DNA from: Chaetorhynchus papuensis
Lineage: Eukaryota; Chordata; Aves; Passeriformes; Rhipiduridae
Assembly: GCA_013396525.1 (NCBI GenBank)
Contig: VWYX01000690.1
Span: 241,614-305,613, forward strand
DNA length: 64,000 nt
Reading direction: 5' to 3'
In this document: positions 22,691 through 37,238 of the stretch, in pieces
Layout: each line of letters opens with the position of its first letter
Numbering within the stretch: position 1 is the stretch's first letter
Notes under the pieces: model-generated
Seen by the model: the letters and a program-made list of their open reading frames with translations, nothing else
The model's database searches: none
Told to the model about the DNA's origin: nothing
Translations under genes and position numbers: made by a program

Positions 22691-25600
22691 CTGAGCCCCT
22701 GGCTCCCCACACAACTTCACACTCCCTGCCAGATGCTGCAAAAGGCACACCAAGGCCTGGTGCAGCTGCTGTGCTGTTGCCACGGCCCTCCCACTGTACT
22801 GACCTGGGCTGGAGAGGGGCTACCACAGACAGCAGGGGCTCTGGACAGCAGCAAACCCCACCAGCCTCACAGATGGCTCCTGCCTTTCCTGCTCCTGGAG
22901 CACCCGCACCTTCTCCAGCTCTGTTCCCCTTCCCAGGTCATGTCAGGTCATGCAGCTGAATGCAAAAGCACACAAAATTTGTTGCTGCATCAGGCAAGCT
23001 TTGGGGAGCCTGTTGCCAGCTGCAGCAGGCTCTGCTCTCCTTGCAGGCTTGGGGGGAGGAAGAGCAAGGAGGGGGAGAAGCTGCCCCAGGTGCTATTCAG
23101 ACTCAGGGCAAAGGAACCAGCATCTTCCCCACACAGCAGGAGGGAGAAGCAATTTATTGTGACAAATGGTGAAAGCCTGCAGCGGGGTTGGCCCTTCCTG
23201 TCAAAGCTGGTGAACCACACTGGGAGAGGGGAGGGCCTGGCAGTCAAGTGGGATATGCATCACTCCTGGGGGGAAAAACCATCAGCAGCTCAGGAGAACC
23301 AAGCTGCAAGAGATCCCTGCCTGCCCACCTGGGATGCTGGCAAGCACCATGTGAGCCAGCCAGCCACCACTGCTGGTCCCCCACTCCCGAGGTTGCTAAC
23401 TGCCCCCTCTCAGTGTCCCCTGCTCCAGAGGGTCATGCCTCAGCCCTTCAGCCTCAAAAAGGGGTTGGAGGTTTGGGCAGAAGTGTCTGGGATGGGACAG
23501 GGGGTTTGGAAGCATCCAGCAAGGTAGCACAAGTGGGATGTTCGTATCTGCACCTTCAGCTCGGAAATGAAGTTCTTGTTGGCTGGAGAGTTCACACTCC
23601 CAAAGGACAGGAAATAAAGTTCTTAACTTTTAAGAGACCTGAAACAAGGAGAATCTGGGATGTCAGTTGTCTGGATTAGCCAGGCAAGAACAGGCAGAAG
23701 CCCCTCCTGAAGCAAAGGAATTCTGGTGTCCATTTGGTCTCTAGCGAATACAGAGAGATGGCTGTGTCCTCCTCAGCTTGCAACACCTGCCTGGCTGCCA
23801 CATTCCCTTTTGTCCACAAAGTATCTGGTGGGGTTCCAGAAAGAACTGGGACTGATTTTCCCACTGCAGCCTAAGAAACACCATCAGCACCCAAAAAGAA
23901 TACAGCTTCGCACCTGTTCCTGTGCAGCTCTGTGCCTGCAGCAAACAGGGGTGTTTTGGAGAGCCTTGGATTCTCCTTCCATGAGGACTAGACAGCAGCC
24001 AAAGCCCTGACAGACCACTAGGTCTAAGACAAATCCAGAAATGAAACGTGCACATCTCAAGTCCTGGCAATGCACCTTCATCCTCCTCTAAACTCCTCTT
24101 ACTGTACAGCAGAATGATTCCCAAGCCTTTGGGTCAATCCGGAGCTGCTCCTTCCGAGCTGCAGCAACCACGTGTGGGAGCACACAGTGCCCTGCAGCCC
24201 AGAATAGAAAGCAGCTGGAGTCGCATCTGAACACTGCAATGGGAACATGAAAGACTTCCAGACACTCCTCTTTTTCCACTGAGCCCATTATGGGCTCTTC
24301 TCCCCGCTCTCACTTCACATTCAGCTCCTTCAGCTGCTGATTTTCCACAGGTGCTGAACTTCCAGATGCTCCTGGAGGCTTTTCCATTTTTAAATTTATT
24401 CTATTGAAATAACAGGGGCATATGGTTTATTACAGCTATTCAAGGGTGTGTGCATGGATGTGGGGGCAATCCGATCCTGAGATCCAGAAGGCCCCCAGGA
24501 CCTCTGAGCACCCAGGCATTGGTGCCTGGCCCCAGAGGAGCAGAGCCAGCTCTGCCTGCAAACATCACCCGAGGGCTGTGAACGAGTTTCCAGCTCACCT
24601 ACATCACACCAGGTCCTTCAGTGCTCGTGAGGAGGTTTATACTGGCCCAGGAGATATTCAAGACTGCTGCGCCCTTTCCAGGACAAGCTGCCACTCCCTG
24701 AACAGGCCAAACCTCCAGGACAAGACCAGTGCCAGGATCTGACCAGGAGCTTATAGAGGGCTTCCATCAGCCCAGTTCCACTAACAGCAGCTCTGGGCAT
24801 GAGTTGAGTTAGCACAGCTAAAAAAGATCCCACAACACACCAGCCCATCTTCTCTTGGGAGAGAAAAGGATCCCGAGGGAAAGCTGCTGATGTGTCCCTC
24901 ACCCCAGCTGCCATGGTACCACAGGAGGAGCTCACAGATATGGGCATGGAGATCCTTGGAATAAGTTTTGATCAACTCTCTTCAGGTTCCGTTTGAAACG
25001 GGCTCAGGAGCAGCACAGGCTGCTCTTTGAAGGAAGCCCAGGGATGTAGAACACAGGATGTAGGGAGGGACACCCTTCAGCTGAGAAAGTGGGAAGGAAG
25101 GAAAGTACTGATGGGGCTGGTATCCACAGTTATGTCTCACAATACAGCCTTACCTGCTGTCAGCAGGGAGGGGAGGAGGCAAGGAAAGGAGCAAGAAGTT
25201 GAACTCATTAAGCTTCTCTCTCATCTCAGGAGCTGGGACAGCTTCAGCAAGGAGGGTGGACTCGTGGGACCAAGGGATTCTTGTTTCCATCCATTTAGCT
25301 CCCCACACTTGAGGTATGATTGAACAGTCACTTCAAAAGCAACCCCTGAGGAAATCAGGCTGGATGAAGAGGAACCTCTACTTGTTGTTTTCGTTTCTCT
25401 GTTTTTAAGCCAATTAAGGAATTTCTTTTTAAGTGAGGGTCTGTGGTCTGCCTCAAAGAGCCTGTGCTCCCCAGAGCCCAGAGCGGGGTGAAGTGGCCAT
25501 CTGGAGCCAGTACTGCAGGGACTTGTGGCCTTGTGCTTCTCTACAAAAAAAGAAACTCTGCTCCAAACCCCCAGAACCTCTCTGTTTTCTAACACACTGC

Positions 25601-25813
25601 TGCAGCAGGTGCCTCTCCCCTTTGCACCTCGGTTTTCTCACTGGTACATCACACAAAAAGCAAGTGCTGTTGACATCAGGCAGAGTTTTGTGTCTTTCAA
25701 CACTTGCCCAGTGTTTGAAGAATCCAGCATGGAAAATGCCTTTGAAGCTTCACATCCAGCCAAGAAGAGGCCAAGACGAAGGCATGGTCTGTACTTTATC
25801 CTGGTCTCGTACT

Positions 25814-26015
25814 CACGGAACCACGGAACGGGTTGGAAGGGACCTCAAAGTCCCTCTCATTCCATGGGACACCTCCCACTATCCCAGGTTGCTCCAAGCC
25901 CCCTCCAACCTGGCCTTGGACACTTCCAGGGATCCAAGAGCAGCCACATCTTCTCTGGGCACCCTCTGCCAGGGGCTCACCACCCTCAGAGGGAGCAATT
26001 TCTTCTTAACATCAG
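25814..26015 (-). mobile_element. CR1 LINE 3' fragment
   Basis: A degenerate tail (cggaaccacggaacgggttg) is followed by ccaggttgctccaagccccc and ggccttggacacttccagg, ending near gcaatttcttcttaacatc. It is minus-strand and 5'-truncated. Confidence 0.85.
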
Positions 26016-29000
26016 GGTGGTCAAGCTCAAACGTGATGGAGGGAGGCTACAAACACAGGCAGAACACATCCAAGGCCACTGGATGGGCAGCTGGAAAACG
26101 TTTGCTGGGACAAACAGCTCCTGGTGTGGGACTGTGCAGACAGACCCCTTGCACAGACTAAATGGCAAAAGTTTTGCCTTTCACACACCACTCAGAGCTA
26201 TTTTCTATCACTCCTCCCACCACAGCCCACAGAGGATACACACACTGCACCAGGTAACAAAAGCCTGGGTAGTTTGGAGGGACAGGTCCATTTGCCCAGA
26301 TGAAGATCCCACCTTGTAAAGTCTATAAGAACAGGGAACAACTTTAGGGTCACACACCTCAACAACAGCATCTGGAACTTGTGCTGGCAGCCCTCCTGTT
26401 CCACATTTGAGGCTGTTTCACACCACTTCCCAACACACCTGGAGTTTGAACTGAAGGCTGGCACGGGAGGAGAATTTTCCTGTTTCCCAGGACTAGAGAG
26501 ATGTGGGACTAAGGCTATGGGCCCATAGCTGGAAAGAGCCAGGAACACCTGATGGGACTGTAAACTCAGGACTCACACACATCCCCTTACTCCCACTGCA
26601 ACTTCCCTCACATGGCGAGGCTGCAGGAAGAGATTTACTGGTGGCTGCCAAGCCAAATTGCTGCTCAGCTGAAGATTTATGCTGCAATTTGTAGTGCTGT
26701 TAAAATAGAATTGGAAGAGTGGTGGGGGAAGAGGAAGAGAGAATGAAAGAGAGGGGAGGGGAAATGGATCAGGAGCAACACCATGGCTGCAAAGCTGTCT
26801 GCTCCATCTCTCACATCTCCATTGAACCAATCACTCTGCATTTCCAGCTGCTGTGCTCCAGCCTTCAGACCCTGCAGTGCCAAGGCCTGGGCTCGCTTCG
26901 CAGCGGGGCACACGCAGGGTACAGTTAATAGAAATCCGTCCATCTCCACAGCACCTGAACTGTCAGGCTCAATAAATACAGCTGGCAGAGAACGGCACAA
27001 AAGGGACAGGGCATCTGCAGGCTGGTGGCTGCTCACATGACTTCCACACTGCAGCCACCAAGGACGGGAGAAAGGACACCCCCATCCCAAATGTCACCCA
27101 CTGCCTTCTCATTCTGGCACTGGTTAAACACCATTCCTACCTGAGGTCAGAGGTGAGCTAAATTATCCCCTGCACCTCCAGGAACTTGCCAGCTCTGCAC
27201 ACCAGATCTGGCAGAAAAAGGCTGTCAAGTCATGGATCGATATCCCTGCATGAGCACAGAGCCACGGGATTCCCCCAGAGAGGCCCCCACTGCCCCTCCT
27301 CTGAGGAGAAGCCAAGGAAAGGTCAGAGTGCCCTGCAGCTCCCAGGGAATCCTGGCTCTGCTCTGCACCACCGGGTGCTGACACACAATCTCCAAAAAAT
27401 CAGAAGCAAAACCTCTTTAGTGAACTTTAACAGAACAGCTTTCCTTTGACATCAGGGAAACTCCCCATGCCCTGAGCCAGCCCTCTGTCCTGTACTGTCA
27501 AAACCATGGAGGAATTTCAGAATTACAGCCAAGGAAACCTTGGCCTTTCAGCCCCTAGGCATCCCCACAGAAAGAGCCAGGCCAGGCTCATTCCTCATTC
27601 CAGAAACCACCCTAGGGCTGGGGGTTTCACTTTACTGAGAGGTCAAACTATGGATCCAAACTGTCCCCCCAGGCATGGAGGAGCTCTCAAGCCCTGCCAC
27701 TGAAGGACCTCCTTGAGGTGCCCCAGCCAGCAATTGAGTGCAGCTCCTTCTTGCAAGGGATGGGATCCTGTGCACAGGCTCAGTCCCACCAGCAGCAATG
27801 GATCTGTTTGCGTGTGTGCTCCTGACCTACAAAGGTCACTTCTTTCTCATGTGCCTGAACTTTAGAGGGGACAATTAGCCACAGCTCCCTAGAGGCTCAG
27901 TGGGATAAAACACACTGACCTTCCTGTGGTTAGGCTGGGAATGCTTCATCATGCACAGCCTACTTGGCATTTTCATTTCCTGGCACTGGTGGCTTCTAGG
28001 ACAGTCCTGGGCCAACCCTCAGTGCCAGTGTGCAGGTGAAATAGCTCTGGGTGTGCAGAGTGGACCCTGGCCTGTGTCCTCTGGCACAGCACCCTGTGTA
28101 GGCAGTGACAGGGGCTCCCTCAGCACGTTGTGGTCCCTCAGCTTAAAACCCTTCTGTGCACCTCCAGCCCCATCAAGCACCAAGTCAACGGTGCCCCGAG
28201 GCCACCCCGGGCAGCTGGCAGTCACAGATCACCCTCCAGGATCCCATCAGCAAATACCAGGCTCCAGGAGGACACGGGAGCACTGTGGGACACCAGAAGC
28301 CCATCACGGTCCCAATGCTCCATCAAACACAGGTTCAACACACCAATCCACACTTGGCCTCAGATTCAGTTTGGTGTCACTGTGCCCTTTCAAAACGGGG
28401 GCTGTTTGGTTTCTCCAGCCTCTTGGACACAGAGAGGAGGATTTGGTGGGTTATATGGAAGGGCCAGGAACAGAGCAGAACAGTGCTGTGCAGGGGCAGA
28501 CTGAGCCACACGACCACCCAGCACCCCAACCTGCTCCTTCTGCTCATGCCCCAAGCTCCAGAGTTATTGCCACCCTAACTGAGCCAGCAACACATCTGGC
28601 TGACTCCTGGAGCAGGCAGACAGGCTGCAACTGGCAGGGAAGCCCCTACAAGTTATACTGTACCCTGGAGGCTTCCAGGCTGGGTAATTCAGATTGTAGC
28701 ACTGTTTACTGCCTTGTAAAGATGACACACACTTAACTTAGTGTTTTGACAGCTGGAATCTCGAGGATGCTCCTGGCTGGAGCACGTGCCATTAACCCTT
28801 GCATGTGCCAGAGGGAAGCATCCTGCCAGCACAGCAACCCCAGAGAGGCCAGGCTGGGGCTGCTCCAACAGCTCAGTGTCCCTTCCCTGCAGCACAACAC
28901 TGAGTTTTCTACCACGGAAAGCAGCTCCTGCTGTGGTTTAAAGCTCCTGAACCTCATCAAGTCACACACATGCTCACAGACAGCCCTGGGTAAGCTCAGC

Positions 29001-29632
29001 ACACGTACTCCTCAAGGACACGCTGAAGGGCATCACTGCCAACCTGCACGGGACAGAGGAGGAAGGAGCACACGTGCCCTGGGGACTGAAATGCTGCACC
29101 AGACACAGGGGCCCTGTCAGCTGCTGTGCCCTCCCCACCACACTGCCACCAAGAGCAGTCCCTGAGCAGGCCAGGGCTGCAGTGCCCACACCAGTGTGCC
29201 CAGAAGACACATTTGCTGCAGGAAAACATAACCCAGGGAAAACAGGTCACTGGGTGAAGCTCTGGTGGAGGTTCTCTAGGGCACTGCACGTGCCACAGGG
29301 GCTGCTGGGCAAGACAGCAGCAATGCCACTGATCAGTCCATTCTGTGCCATGGGCTGCAGCCTGGAGCTCCTGCAAAACCAAAGTCTTTCCACATTTCAG
29401 AAGCACCAAGTGTTTCCATGTTTGTCCCTCCCCACAGATGGACACAACAGCTGTGGGTAAGGCAGCAGGAGAAGCCTCAGCTCCCGGGCAGGGAAGGTAC
29501 AGTTGGTGGCATGGGTCTGATGGAATGTCCCAGTGCTGCAATGGGGCACGTGCCAGCCAACACCAGGGCTCTGAATGAAAGGAGTCCTCTCCTTGCTGCC
29601 CCAAGAAGCAGGGGAAAACATACAGGTATGTA

Positions 29633-29672
29633 TACACACACACACACACATCTATCCATCTATCTACCTACA
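29633..29672. repeat. Compound (AC)n / (TCTA)n microsatellite
   Basis: An AC run of about eight units is followed by imperfect tatc/tcta tetranucleotide units. Confidence 0.7.
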
Positions 29673-32132
29673 GCTTCACTTTTCCAAGGTAGGGAGATTA
29701 AAATCAGGTTTTAAGGAAGACAAAATGTCCCGCTTGTGTCTGCCTTCTCCCCACTCCACAGCGGGGGAATGCTGCTGAAGGCCAAGGAGCATGGACACTG
29801 TCCTCTCCCACCAAAAGTCAGCAAGATCCAGCCTCCCAAAATCCCCTTTTGCTGTAGCCAACCTGCCACGCTCCAAATGCCAGAGCCCAGCTCTGTGTAA
29901 GCACAAGCCCCAGTGTGCGATGCACAGGGAGCACTGGGAGCAGCAGGGCTGGAACCTGAGCGTCTGCAGAGCCAGCTGAGCTCTGCACTGCTCTGGGCAA
30001 GGGCAGGCGAGGCCCCTCCAGCTCCCTGCAAGCTGCTGACTTGGCAGCCTCCAAGCACCTGCAGCCCAAACCCTCCTCACCCCCCACACCGCCCCGGCTC
30101 TCCTGCTGCCAGTCCTGCCGCCATCCAGAAGGGCTCCAGGCTGCCTTCACACTCCACTTCCAGCTTCCTCCTGCTTTGGACGTCTTGCTGCAGCCTCAGA
30201 AATGCCATCTGTAACGCAGGAGCAGCTTCCTTCTCTTCGGATCAGTTCTCCTCACCTCCTCACGGTGACCTGAAGCACCTGCCCCTCGCAGGGACTCGGT
30301 GATGCCCGAGGTGCTGTGAGCTGCACTGGCTGGTGAGGGGTGCTGGCTGAGATCGTGGTGCCTTGCCAGGCAGAGTGGGAATGCTGGCAGGGTGAGAAGC
30401 ATGGGAAGGTGCCCAAGTCAAAGAAAAGCCCAGGGCAGTTTGTTTGAAGAGAGTGGCTGAAAAGGCACAGCCACCTGGGTGAGCTGTGGGTCCCTGGGCA
30501 GGAACAGAGAGATGCAGCACAGCTTGGCAAATGCAAACAGCACCCAAGCAGGGCTCCCCTTTCCTCTCTGTGCCCTTCTGTTGGCAGCAGCCCCGTGCCG
30601 AGGGTTGTTTCATCGCAGGGAACAAAGGCCCGCAGAGGGTTCATTCAGCACAGCCTCCCCTCCACGCACAGCGCCAGGCTCCGGCCGCGCTGCGATCAAG
30701 GAGGCCTTTCAGGGACACGGGGCTGAGCATCACGGGGAGGGGGGGAAGAGGCTGCAGGGAGGTGGGTGCAGCTCTGAGCATCCCCCCTCACTGTTTCTGA
30801 CTCATGTTAGTCAGAGACGCCAGCCCAGAGCCACCAGTGTCAAACTGGATCAAGTTACTGGTTGGAGAAACCCAGCACGTGCCTTTCACAGCAATCGTAG
30901 CTGGTAATGTGAGAGGGAAGCAACGGGCCCTGCAGTGATCCCAGGGAACGCTGGGTGCAGAGAGGGAAGGGGAGCTCCCTGCCCACCCAGAGAGCAGGAG
31001 GATATTCCTGCCTTCACCCCTCCTCTCACAAGCCCACAACCTGAGGCCAGTGCAGGCCCATCTCCCTCCAGGACAGATGTTCACACTGTCAGGGGGATGT
31101 GCTTGCGGTTTCCATCCTGATCCCAAGAGAAGAAATAACCCTCCAAACACACACTTTCCTACATTTCCTCCTTCCTCGCGGCAGCTCCGCCAGGTTCCTG
31201 AGCTTCCCACTGTCATCACATCCATCCACCAGCTCCTGCCAGAGGACTGAGACCATTTCACAACTCTAAGCTACATGTGTGACACCTCTCAGGGGAACAA
31301 GTGATTTGCCATGAGACACGAGACCATGTTCCTCCCTATGGAGCCAAAGAAAGCCAAGGGAGCAATGCAGATGGGTTACTCTGAAAAAAAAAAAAAAATC
31401 CCTGCTCTGGCTCCTCTTACTGTTCCCTGCTCTTAGAAAATATAACAAACTCAAAAAATTCACCACCTACCAATTCCTCTCCCTCCCCACCCCCAACACA
31501 CCTGGAAAAGCACCGAGTACCAAAGGGCTCTCCCAGGCCCTCAACCCACATGAATGTGGGAATCCACAGCACTGATTACCAGAGACCAGCTTCCTTCACA
31601 GCAAAACTGCATCTCCAGGGTGTCTTGCCAAAAGAGATGGAGACTGGATCTGTGCACAGCCAAAGCTGGATGCTAAACTCCTTCATGCAATGCAGCATCC
31701 AAAGCAAAACTCCCCAACGCCTGCACTCGGAGAAGGACCTGAACCCATGTTCCTGGAGCAAAAGTGCTCAGCTCCTGCAGACAGGAGCATCCCCAAACCA
31801 GGAAAAGGTGCTGGTTTTTCCCTTCTCCAGGCTGGCACTGTTGAATGAACAGCTCTGCTGTGCTCTCCATGCTGTGACAGAAACATCCAGGCAAGAGGGT
31901 CAGGCATTTCTGCTCAGATTTGGCCAAGCCTGCTGTGTAAGATGAGGACATGCTCCAGCTGCCCCTGCCCTGGATTTGACCTCCTTTGAGGCAGGATGGC
32001 TCTTGTGGGACATGGAAATGAGGAAGGTTGGAGGGCACGCAGGGAGCCAAGGGAGGGTTTGCTTGGGGATCTATAGAGAACTCTGGTCTCCGCTGCTCTG
32101 CACCACCCTCCAAGTTATCCGTGGCTCCAGAG

Positions 32133-32142
32133 CTATAAATAG
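32133..32142 (+). promoter_or_regulatory. CTATAAATAG element (MEF2-type or TATA box)
   Basis: A perfect palindrome-like CTATAAATAG matches both the MEF2 consensus and an extended TATA box. It lies in a moderately CpG-containing stretch of the intron. Sequence match only; no transcript is implied. Confidence 0.3.
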
Positions 32143-32684
32143 CCCCAATTTAAACAACTAATAGGCTTTGTGACCGCTGGAGCAGCCGGCCTGGAGAGCG
32201 GATGGGCAGGGCTGGGAGCCTCAGGCAGATGAAAGAGCATTCCATGCTGCCAACTCCTTGGCACTGCAACACCTCCTTGGGCAAGACACTGCTCCAGACA
32301 CCGCGGGCTCTGGTGAGAACTGGTGAGCAAACAGCTACAAGTTTGATTCCCATCAAACAAGTGTGCACCGCAACCTGCAGCATCTTTACCCTACCAAATC
32401 CCAGCTGAACTCCACAGCAACTTCCAGAGGGAGCACAACCCACACAGGGATGCATCCACCTCACTGCAGCACCTGGGGAACACAAGCTCCACTCCCGTGT
32501 GATGAGCAGGCATGTCCTGAATGTGAGAGCTGACGGTGCCCTGGTGGTTTGGAAGAGTGGCTCCTTTTCCCCTCCTCATCCCTCCTCTGTGGATACACAG
32601 TCAGAGCACGTATTGGTGATCCCCATCTGTTCCACAGCCACACCACAGCCACCTCTCTGCTCTTTGCATGGAGGCTCAGGAAGT

Positions 32685-32742
32685 GAGATGGACCAGCTGG
32701 ACCCCAGAGATCCCTTCCAACCTCAACCAGTCAGTGATTCAG
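32685..32742 (+). mobile_element. CR1 LINE tail remnant
   Basis: Only about 58 bases remain (ggaccagctggaccccagag, then tcccttccaacctcaacc, ending agtgattcagg). It resembles the sense end of CR1. Confidence 0.5.
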
Positions 32743-33010
32743 GAAAGGTGCAAGATAAACTCTCTGAGCACACCCAAATCCATGCAGGTTGCTGATAAAA
32801 CCCAGGGATCTGTGCCTGCCCCATCCCAGCTCTGTCAGGGCACCTGAGCCCGCTGAGGCTGCCAGAGGCCAGTGCCCGACCTGAGATCTGATGACAGCAA
32901 ACAGAAGCAGGTGATCACCAGGTGATTCCCTGCTGTCACCTGATGCTTTACCAGGAGATTTTCTTCCCAGAATCTCACTTCTCTGGGCCCTGGTTTCCCC
33001 AACAAGAAAC

Positions 33011-33425
33011 ACACAGAACCACAGAATCATTTAGCTGGGAAAAGCCCTCCAAGTACATCGAGTCCAACTGCTCCCCCAGCACTGCCAAGACCACCAGTGA
33101 CCCACGTCCCCAAGTGCAACATCCACATGCTTTCTGATGGCTTCCAGTGATGGTAACTCCACCACTGCCCTGGGCAGCCTGTTCCAATGCCTGACCACAT
33201 TTTCTGTGAAGAATTTCTTCCCCAATATCCAACCTGAACCTCCCCTGGCACAACTTGAGGCCCTTTCCCCCTGTCCTTTCCCTTGTTCCCTGGGAGCTGA
33301 CCCTGACCCTCACCCAGCTGCACCCTCCTATCAGGGAGTTGTAGAGAGCAAGCAGGTCCCCCCTGAGCCTTCCTTTCTCCAAACACTGTCCTGGTGTCCT
33401 CCAGGCACTTCTGCTTGTGCTGCAC
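33011..33425 (-). mobile_element. CR1 LINE 3' fragment
   Basis: It starts cacagaaccacagaatcatt, then aagtacatcgagtccaactg, ttccccaatatccaacctga, and ends near ccttcctttctccaaacac. It is minus-strand and the same subfamily as the copy at 446-835. Confidence 0.88.
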
Positions 33426-36400
33426 TCAGAGCTGAAGTGCCACAGCACAGGAGGGTGGGAAGGAGCAGCACAGAGCCACATTCCCGCTCCACACAGCTCC
33501 CTGCCACACTTCCATATGCCAGAGTCCCATTATTAAAATCTCCACCAGCCTCAAAACAATTCAGAGCCCCCAGAAAAGGCCTGTGTGATGCTGCCCAGCA
33601 GTTCTGACTTGCTGCTGTTCATGTATTTAAGCCAAGGGCTCTCAAACACCCGGGACACTCAGGCTTGCCCGGAGTTTCTCCCCAGAAGTAAGTGGTGCTT
33701 CTGGGGAGTAGGGGGCAACACAGCAAGTGCCCTCCCACCACCTGCCAACAACAAAAGCAGGTCCCCTCACTTCCCTCTAAAAGCAGGGAGATTTACATAT
33801 TTTTAGCATACCGTAATAATAAAATAAAAGAAAAATAAGAGTGTGTTCCTCCCTCCACAGTCATTGAGACCCAGAGGTATTTCATTCTGCAAAGGCTTTT
33901 ATAGAAAAATACAAAGCCTTTGGGGAATGCTGTGGGAAAGCCCAGAAAATGAATATCCTCTGGAAGAGGAAGGAGTTCAGAGAGCTTCAGCCAAAGCCAG
34001 TAGTGGGCAGAGACACTCAGATCAGCTGCACAGACCTTGCAACCCTTCTCCTAAAAAGAGTGAAATCCAGAAGTTCTCAGTACTCAACAGGACCCTCTTC
34101 ATGAATCCTGGGAGTGAGGAATAGATGAACAGGAACATTCCCTTAAATCTCATCAGGAAACAGTTCAGAGCCCAAACCCCCTCCTAACCCCTCACAGATC
34201 TGGAAGGATGCACCCTGGAGAGGCACCACCACCACTTCCAGCAGCAGCAGGAGAAACCACCACGATCCCACAGCTCCCAAACCGTTCCACTGTGGCAGCC
34301 ACAGCAATGGAGCCGTGTCCTGCTGCCAGCACCAGGCCTGTGGCACTGCCCCTTCCTGCTCCCAGCTCCAGGAGGGGTTTGGCACATCAGGAAGCTTGGC
34401 CATGATGGATCCTCAGGCTCGGCTGAACGCTCCCACCCAACAACAGCCCAGGCCAAGCACCTTCAAGCACATGAGCAAGACTGAGCCCAAGGGGACTTGC
34501 AGCTGAGCCAGAATTTGTCTGGCTGCACACAGCTACCAGGGCTGAATTTAAACCCAACACCTTTGCCCTAAGCAGAGGTTTCTGCAATCAGATCCCTCTA
34601 ACATGCACCTAACACCTGGTACCTCCCGTTTTTCAGTAGCTGTGTCCTCCTGGCATGCTGGGAAAGGGATGGGCTCCTGTTTAAATGCTGACACACAGAA
34701 AGAGACTGTGCAGCCCTGTCCAGAAAAGACCAGGGACTCAAATCTGGTGTCACAAGTCTGCTGTTTCTACCACTAAGGCCCATTTTTTACTCCCTCCCGT
34801 CTCCCTGTCTTCAGCAGGCAGGGAATTCCACACCATCAGCCTCACCCAGGCAACAAGAGACAGTGAAGCCTCCTCCCAGCTTCTAAAATCTTGAAAGCCA
34901 AACAGCACTGATTTCTCCCCTTATTCCCCCCTGCCACCATGAGGGATGACTCCCCCAACTTCCCCATCAAGTACAGACCAAAGTCACTCGCTAAGTATTT
35001 GTGTCCCTGTTTTCCTGCCAAGGAAGGTTTGCGTTCATCCCTGAGACAGCCCAGAGCAGCTTGGCTCTGTGCTGCTCCATAGCAGCCAAAGCGTTATCAG
35101 CTTTGAAGGCAGCTGCAGGCAGGGACAGAAAATCAGCAGGAAAAGCAAAGTCTATCCCAGAGCTGCTGCCCAGCCTCAGATTGACTCCCCAGTACTCCAC
35201 TTCCTTCCTACACTACGCGACTCCGGGGACGAGGACACGCACAGGCAGGATGCCTACCCCGACTTGTTCTATTGACTTACTTAATTTTTTAAAATAATAT
35301 ATTTATCTGTTCCTCCCTGGAAACCAATCATCCGCTGCTCCTTGGCCCTGCTGTTCCCCGGGAGTGGCGGCCCTTTGATGCCTGGCAGCCTGGCTGATCT
35401 CAGCAGCTCTTTTGAACCCACTTCCATAATCGCTGCCTGGAGCGAGTTCTTCCCACGCAACTCACTGCTCAGTGAATCACGGCCGGTGATTTTCCTGTCT
35501 CCAGGAACCACGCGACACTGAGTCGGGATGAGTTCTGCTCTCCCTTTAGCAGGGGAAATAAGGAATTATCACAAAAGCCACTCCTGTCCCCACAGGACAC
35601 CGGCGTTATCTGTGCCAAGACCGGCAGTTCCTGTTCTTGCCCCAACATCCGCTCCACCACCAAGGCTGGTTCTTCAGGAAATTTATTTCCACATGTCAAG
35701 ATATCACTTAGTTCCTCAAGCTCCTCCAAGCTACAGACTTGGAGCCGTGAGCAGCCCCAGCTGCCACACATGAGGCTGCAGAGACATTGCCTTTTTTAGT
35801 GCCCAGGGCCAGGTGTGAACTGGAAGTTCCTAAATTTCAGTTCTGGCTGTGCACGGCCACACCAGGGAGTTCATCTGTGAGCTGAGACACCTTCCCCAAC
35901 TCCTCAAGGCAGCAGAGGGAAAACCAGCAGTCCAGAAGGGATAATCCTTTAGGAAGGACCCAGCTCTGCTTGCAGGGTCCCCCTAAACTAGAGGGGACAA
36001 ACCCCACAGCACAGATCACCGACCAGAGCCGTGCACCAGCCACACAGGTTGGCACGCACAGCAACAGAATTTGGGAACTGCACAAAATATCTTTTTTAAA
36101 GGTACTCAAGTCTATGCTGGAGAGTAAAGACAACAACAACTTGGTTTCACACTGTTCCCAGCTCAACAAGAAGACCCAAGACAGGGCCAGAAGGGAGCAA
36201 AGCCTGACATTGCTGGGAGGCTCTCAGAGTCATGCACCAGAGCTTGGGAAGCACAGCCTGGGCCTCGCAGCAGCAGGAAGGCAGGAAAACAAGGACTGCA
36301 CCACAGATACTGCACCATCATCACAGCAAACACCTCCAGGGGAAAGCCAGGACAGCTCAGGGACACTCAGAGCAAGCAGCTATTCCTAAATGACCAGCAG

Positions 36401-37238
36401 CTCCAAACAGACTCAAGCAGGTATGGACCCATCCAGGCTGGAGTCCACACAAAGCAGGCATTAGGCAAAGGCTCTAACGTTATCAGCACAAAACACGGCA
36501 GCCTCTGCAGCCAAGCCCCCGGGCAGAGGGGTTTTAGATGCTTTTTGACAAATCTCTCAACCTGTCAGAGGATGAATGCAGGATACCAGCCCTCCAGCAA
36601 CAAGAGAATCTCCTCACTGCAAGTGGCTGATGTGGAAGGGGGAGAGGCAACAGCTCAGAGACACATCTGAGGTGCTGATTTCATCGATGTGGGATAGGAA
36701 TTGAGGGCTGGAAACACTAACCTGTTTTTAAGAGTAATTCTGTTTCATTCCTGTGGATCTGTTATTCAAAAGCATTTCACTGCTTTTGCATGAAAACAGC
36801 TTCTCTGGCTCTGCTGAGCTCAGAAACTCCTGCAACTTATTGCCACCCACCCTGGAGACACAATCCTCCACCTGTGACACTACAGTGTGGTTGGGAGGCC
36901 AGACAGAAGAGGAGCCACGAGAACATGGCAAACAAAGAACTGAGAACCCATTCCCAGGCAGCCACCTTGACAATTTAGGTGTGAGGAAGAGCTGGGATGA
37001 GTCCTGCAGTCCATTCTTCAGGAAACATCAGCCACCCTGTGCAAAGCCAGGGTTTGGCATCACTCAGATCAGCGGGAATTTGGCTCCGGCTCGCCAAGGA
37101 ACTGAGCCTCTGAATGAAGGGACCCCACACTCAGCAGGATGCAAAGCAACTCGTGTCCCAAAGGCAGCGCCCGGGCTGAAGCTGAGGTGAGCAGCGAGCG
37201 GGTGAGCAGGTGAGCAGGCTCCTTCCCCTCCTCCTTAC

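Larger units (their letters stand above)
11238..37238 (-). other. CAPN15: Long CAPN15 5' intron (26 kb)
   Basis: It runs from the donor after the 37 kb exon (AG|gtaagg at 37238) to the acceptor at 11238. I found no protein gene or RNA gene on either strand. Contents seen: CR1 fragments at 17215, 18921, 25814, 32685 and 33011; CA-type microsatellites at 22675 and 29633; a poly-A run at 31384-31398. AT-rich low-CpG blocks that could be conserved non-coding elements lie at about 20100-20760, 21760-22270 and 35270-35520. Open frames here are short and lack family motifs. Confidence 0.75.

Noticed and set aside
31384..31398. Poly-A runs at 31384, 37571 and 40782 as marks of processed pseudogenes
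   Set aside because: The sequence upstream of each shows no coding remnant, and no target-site duplications are evident.
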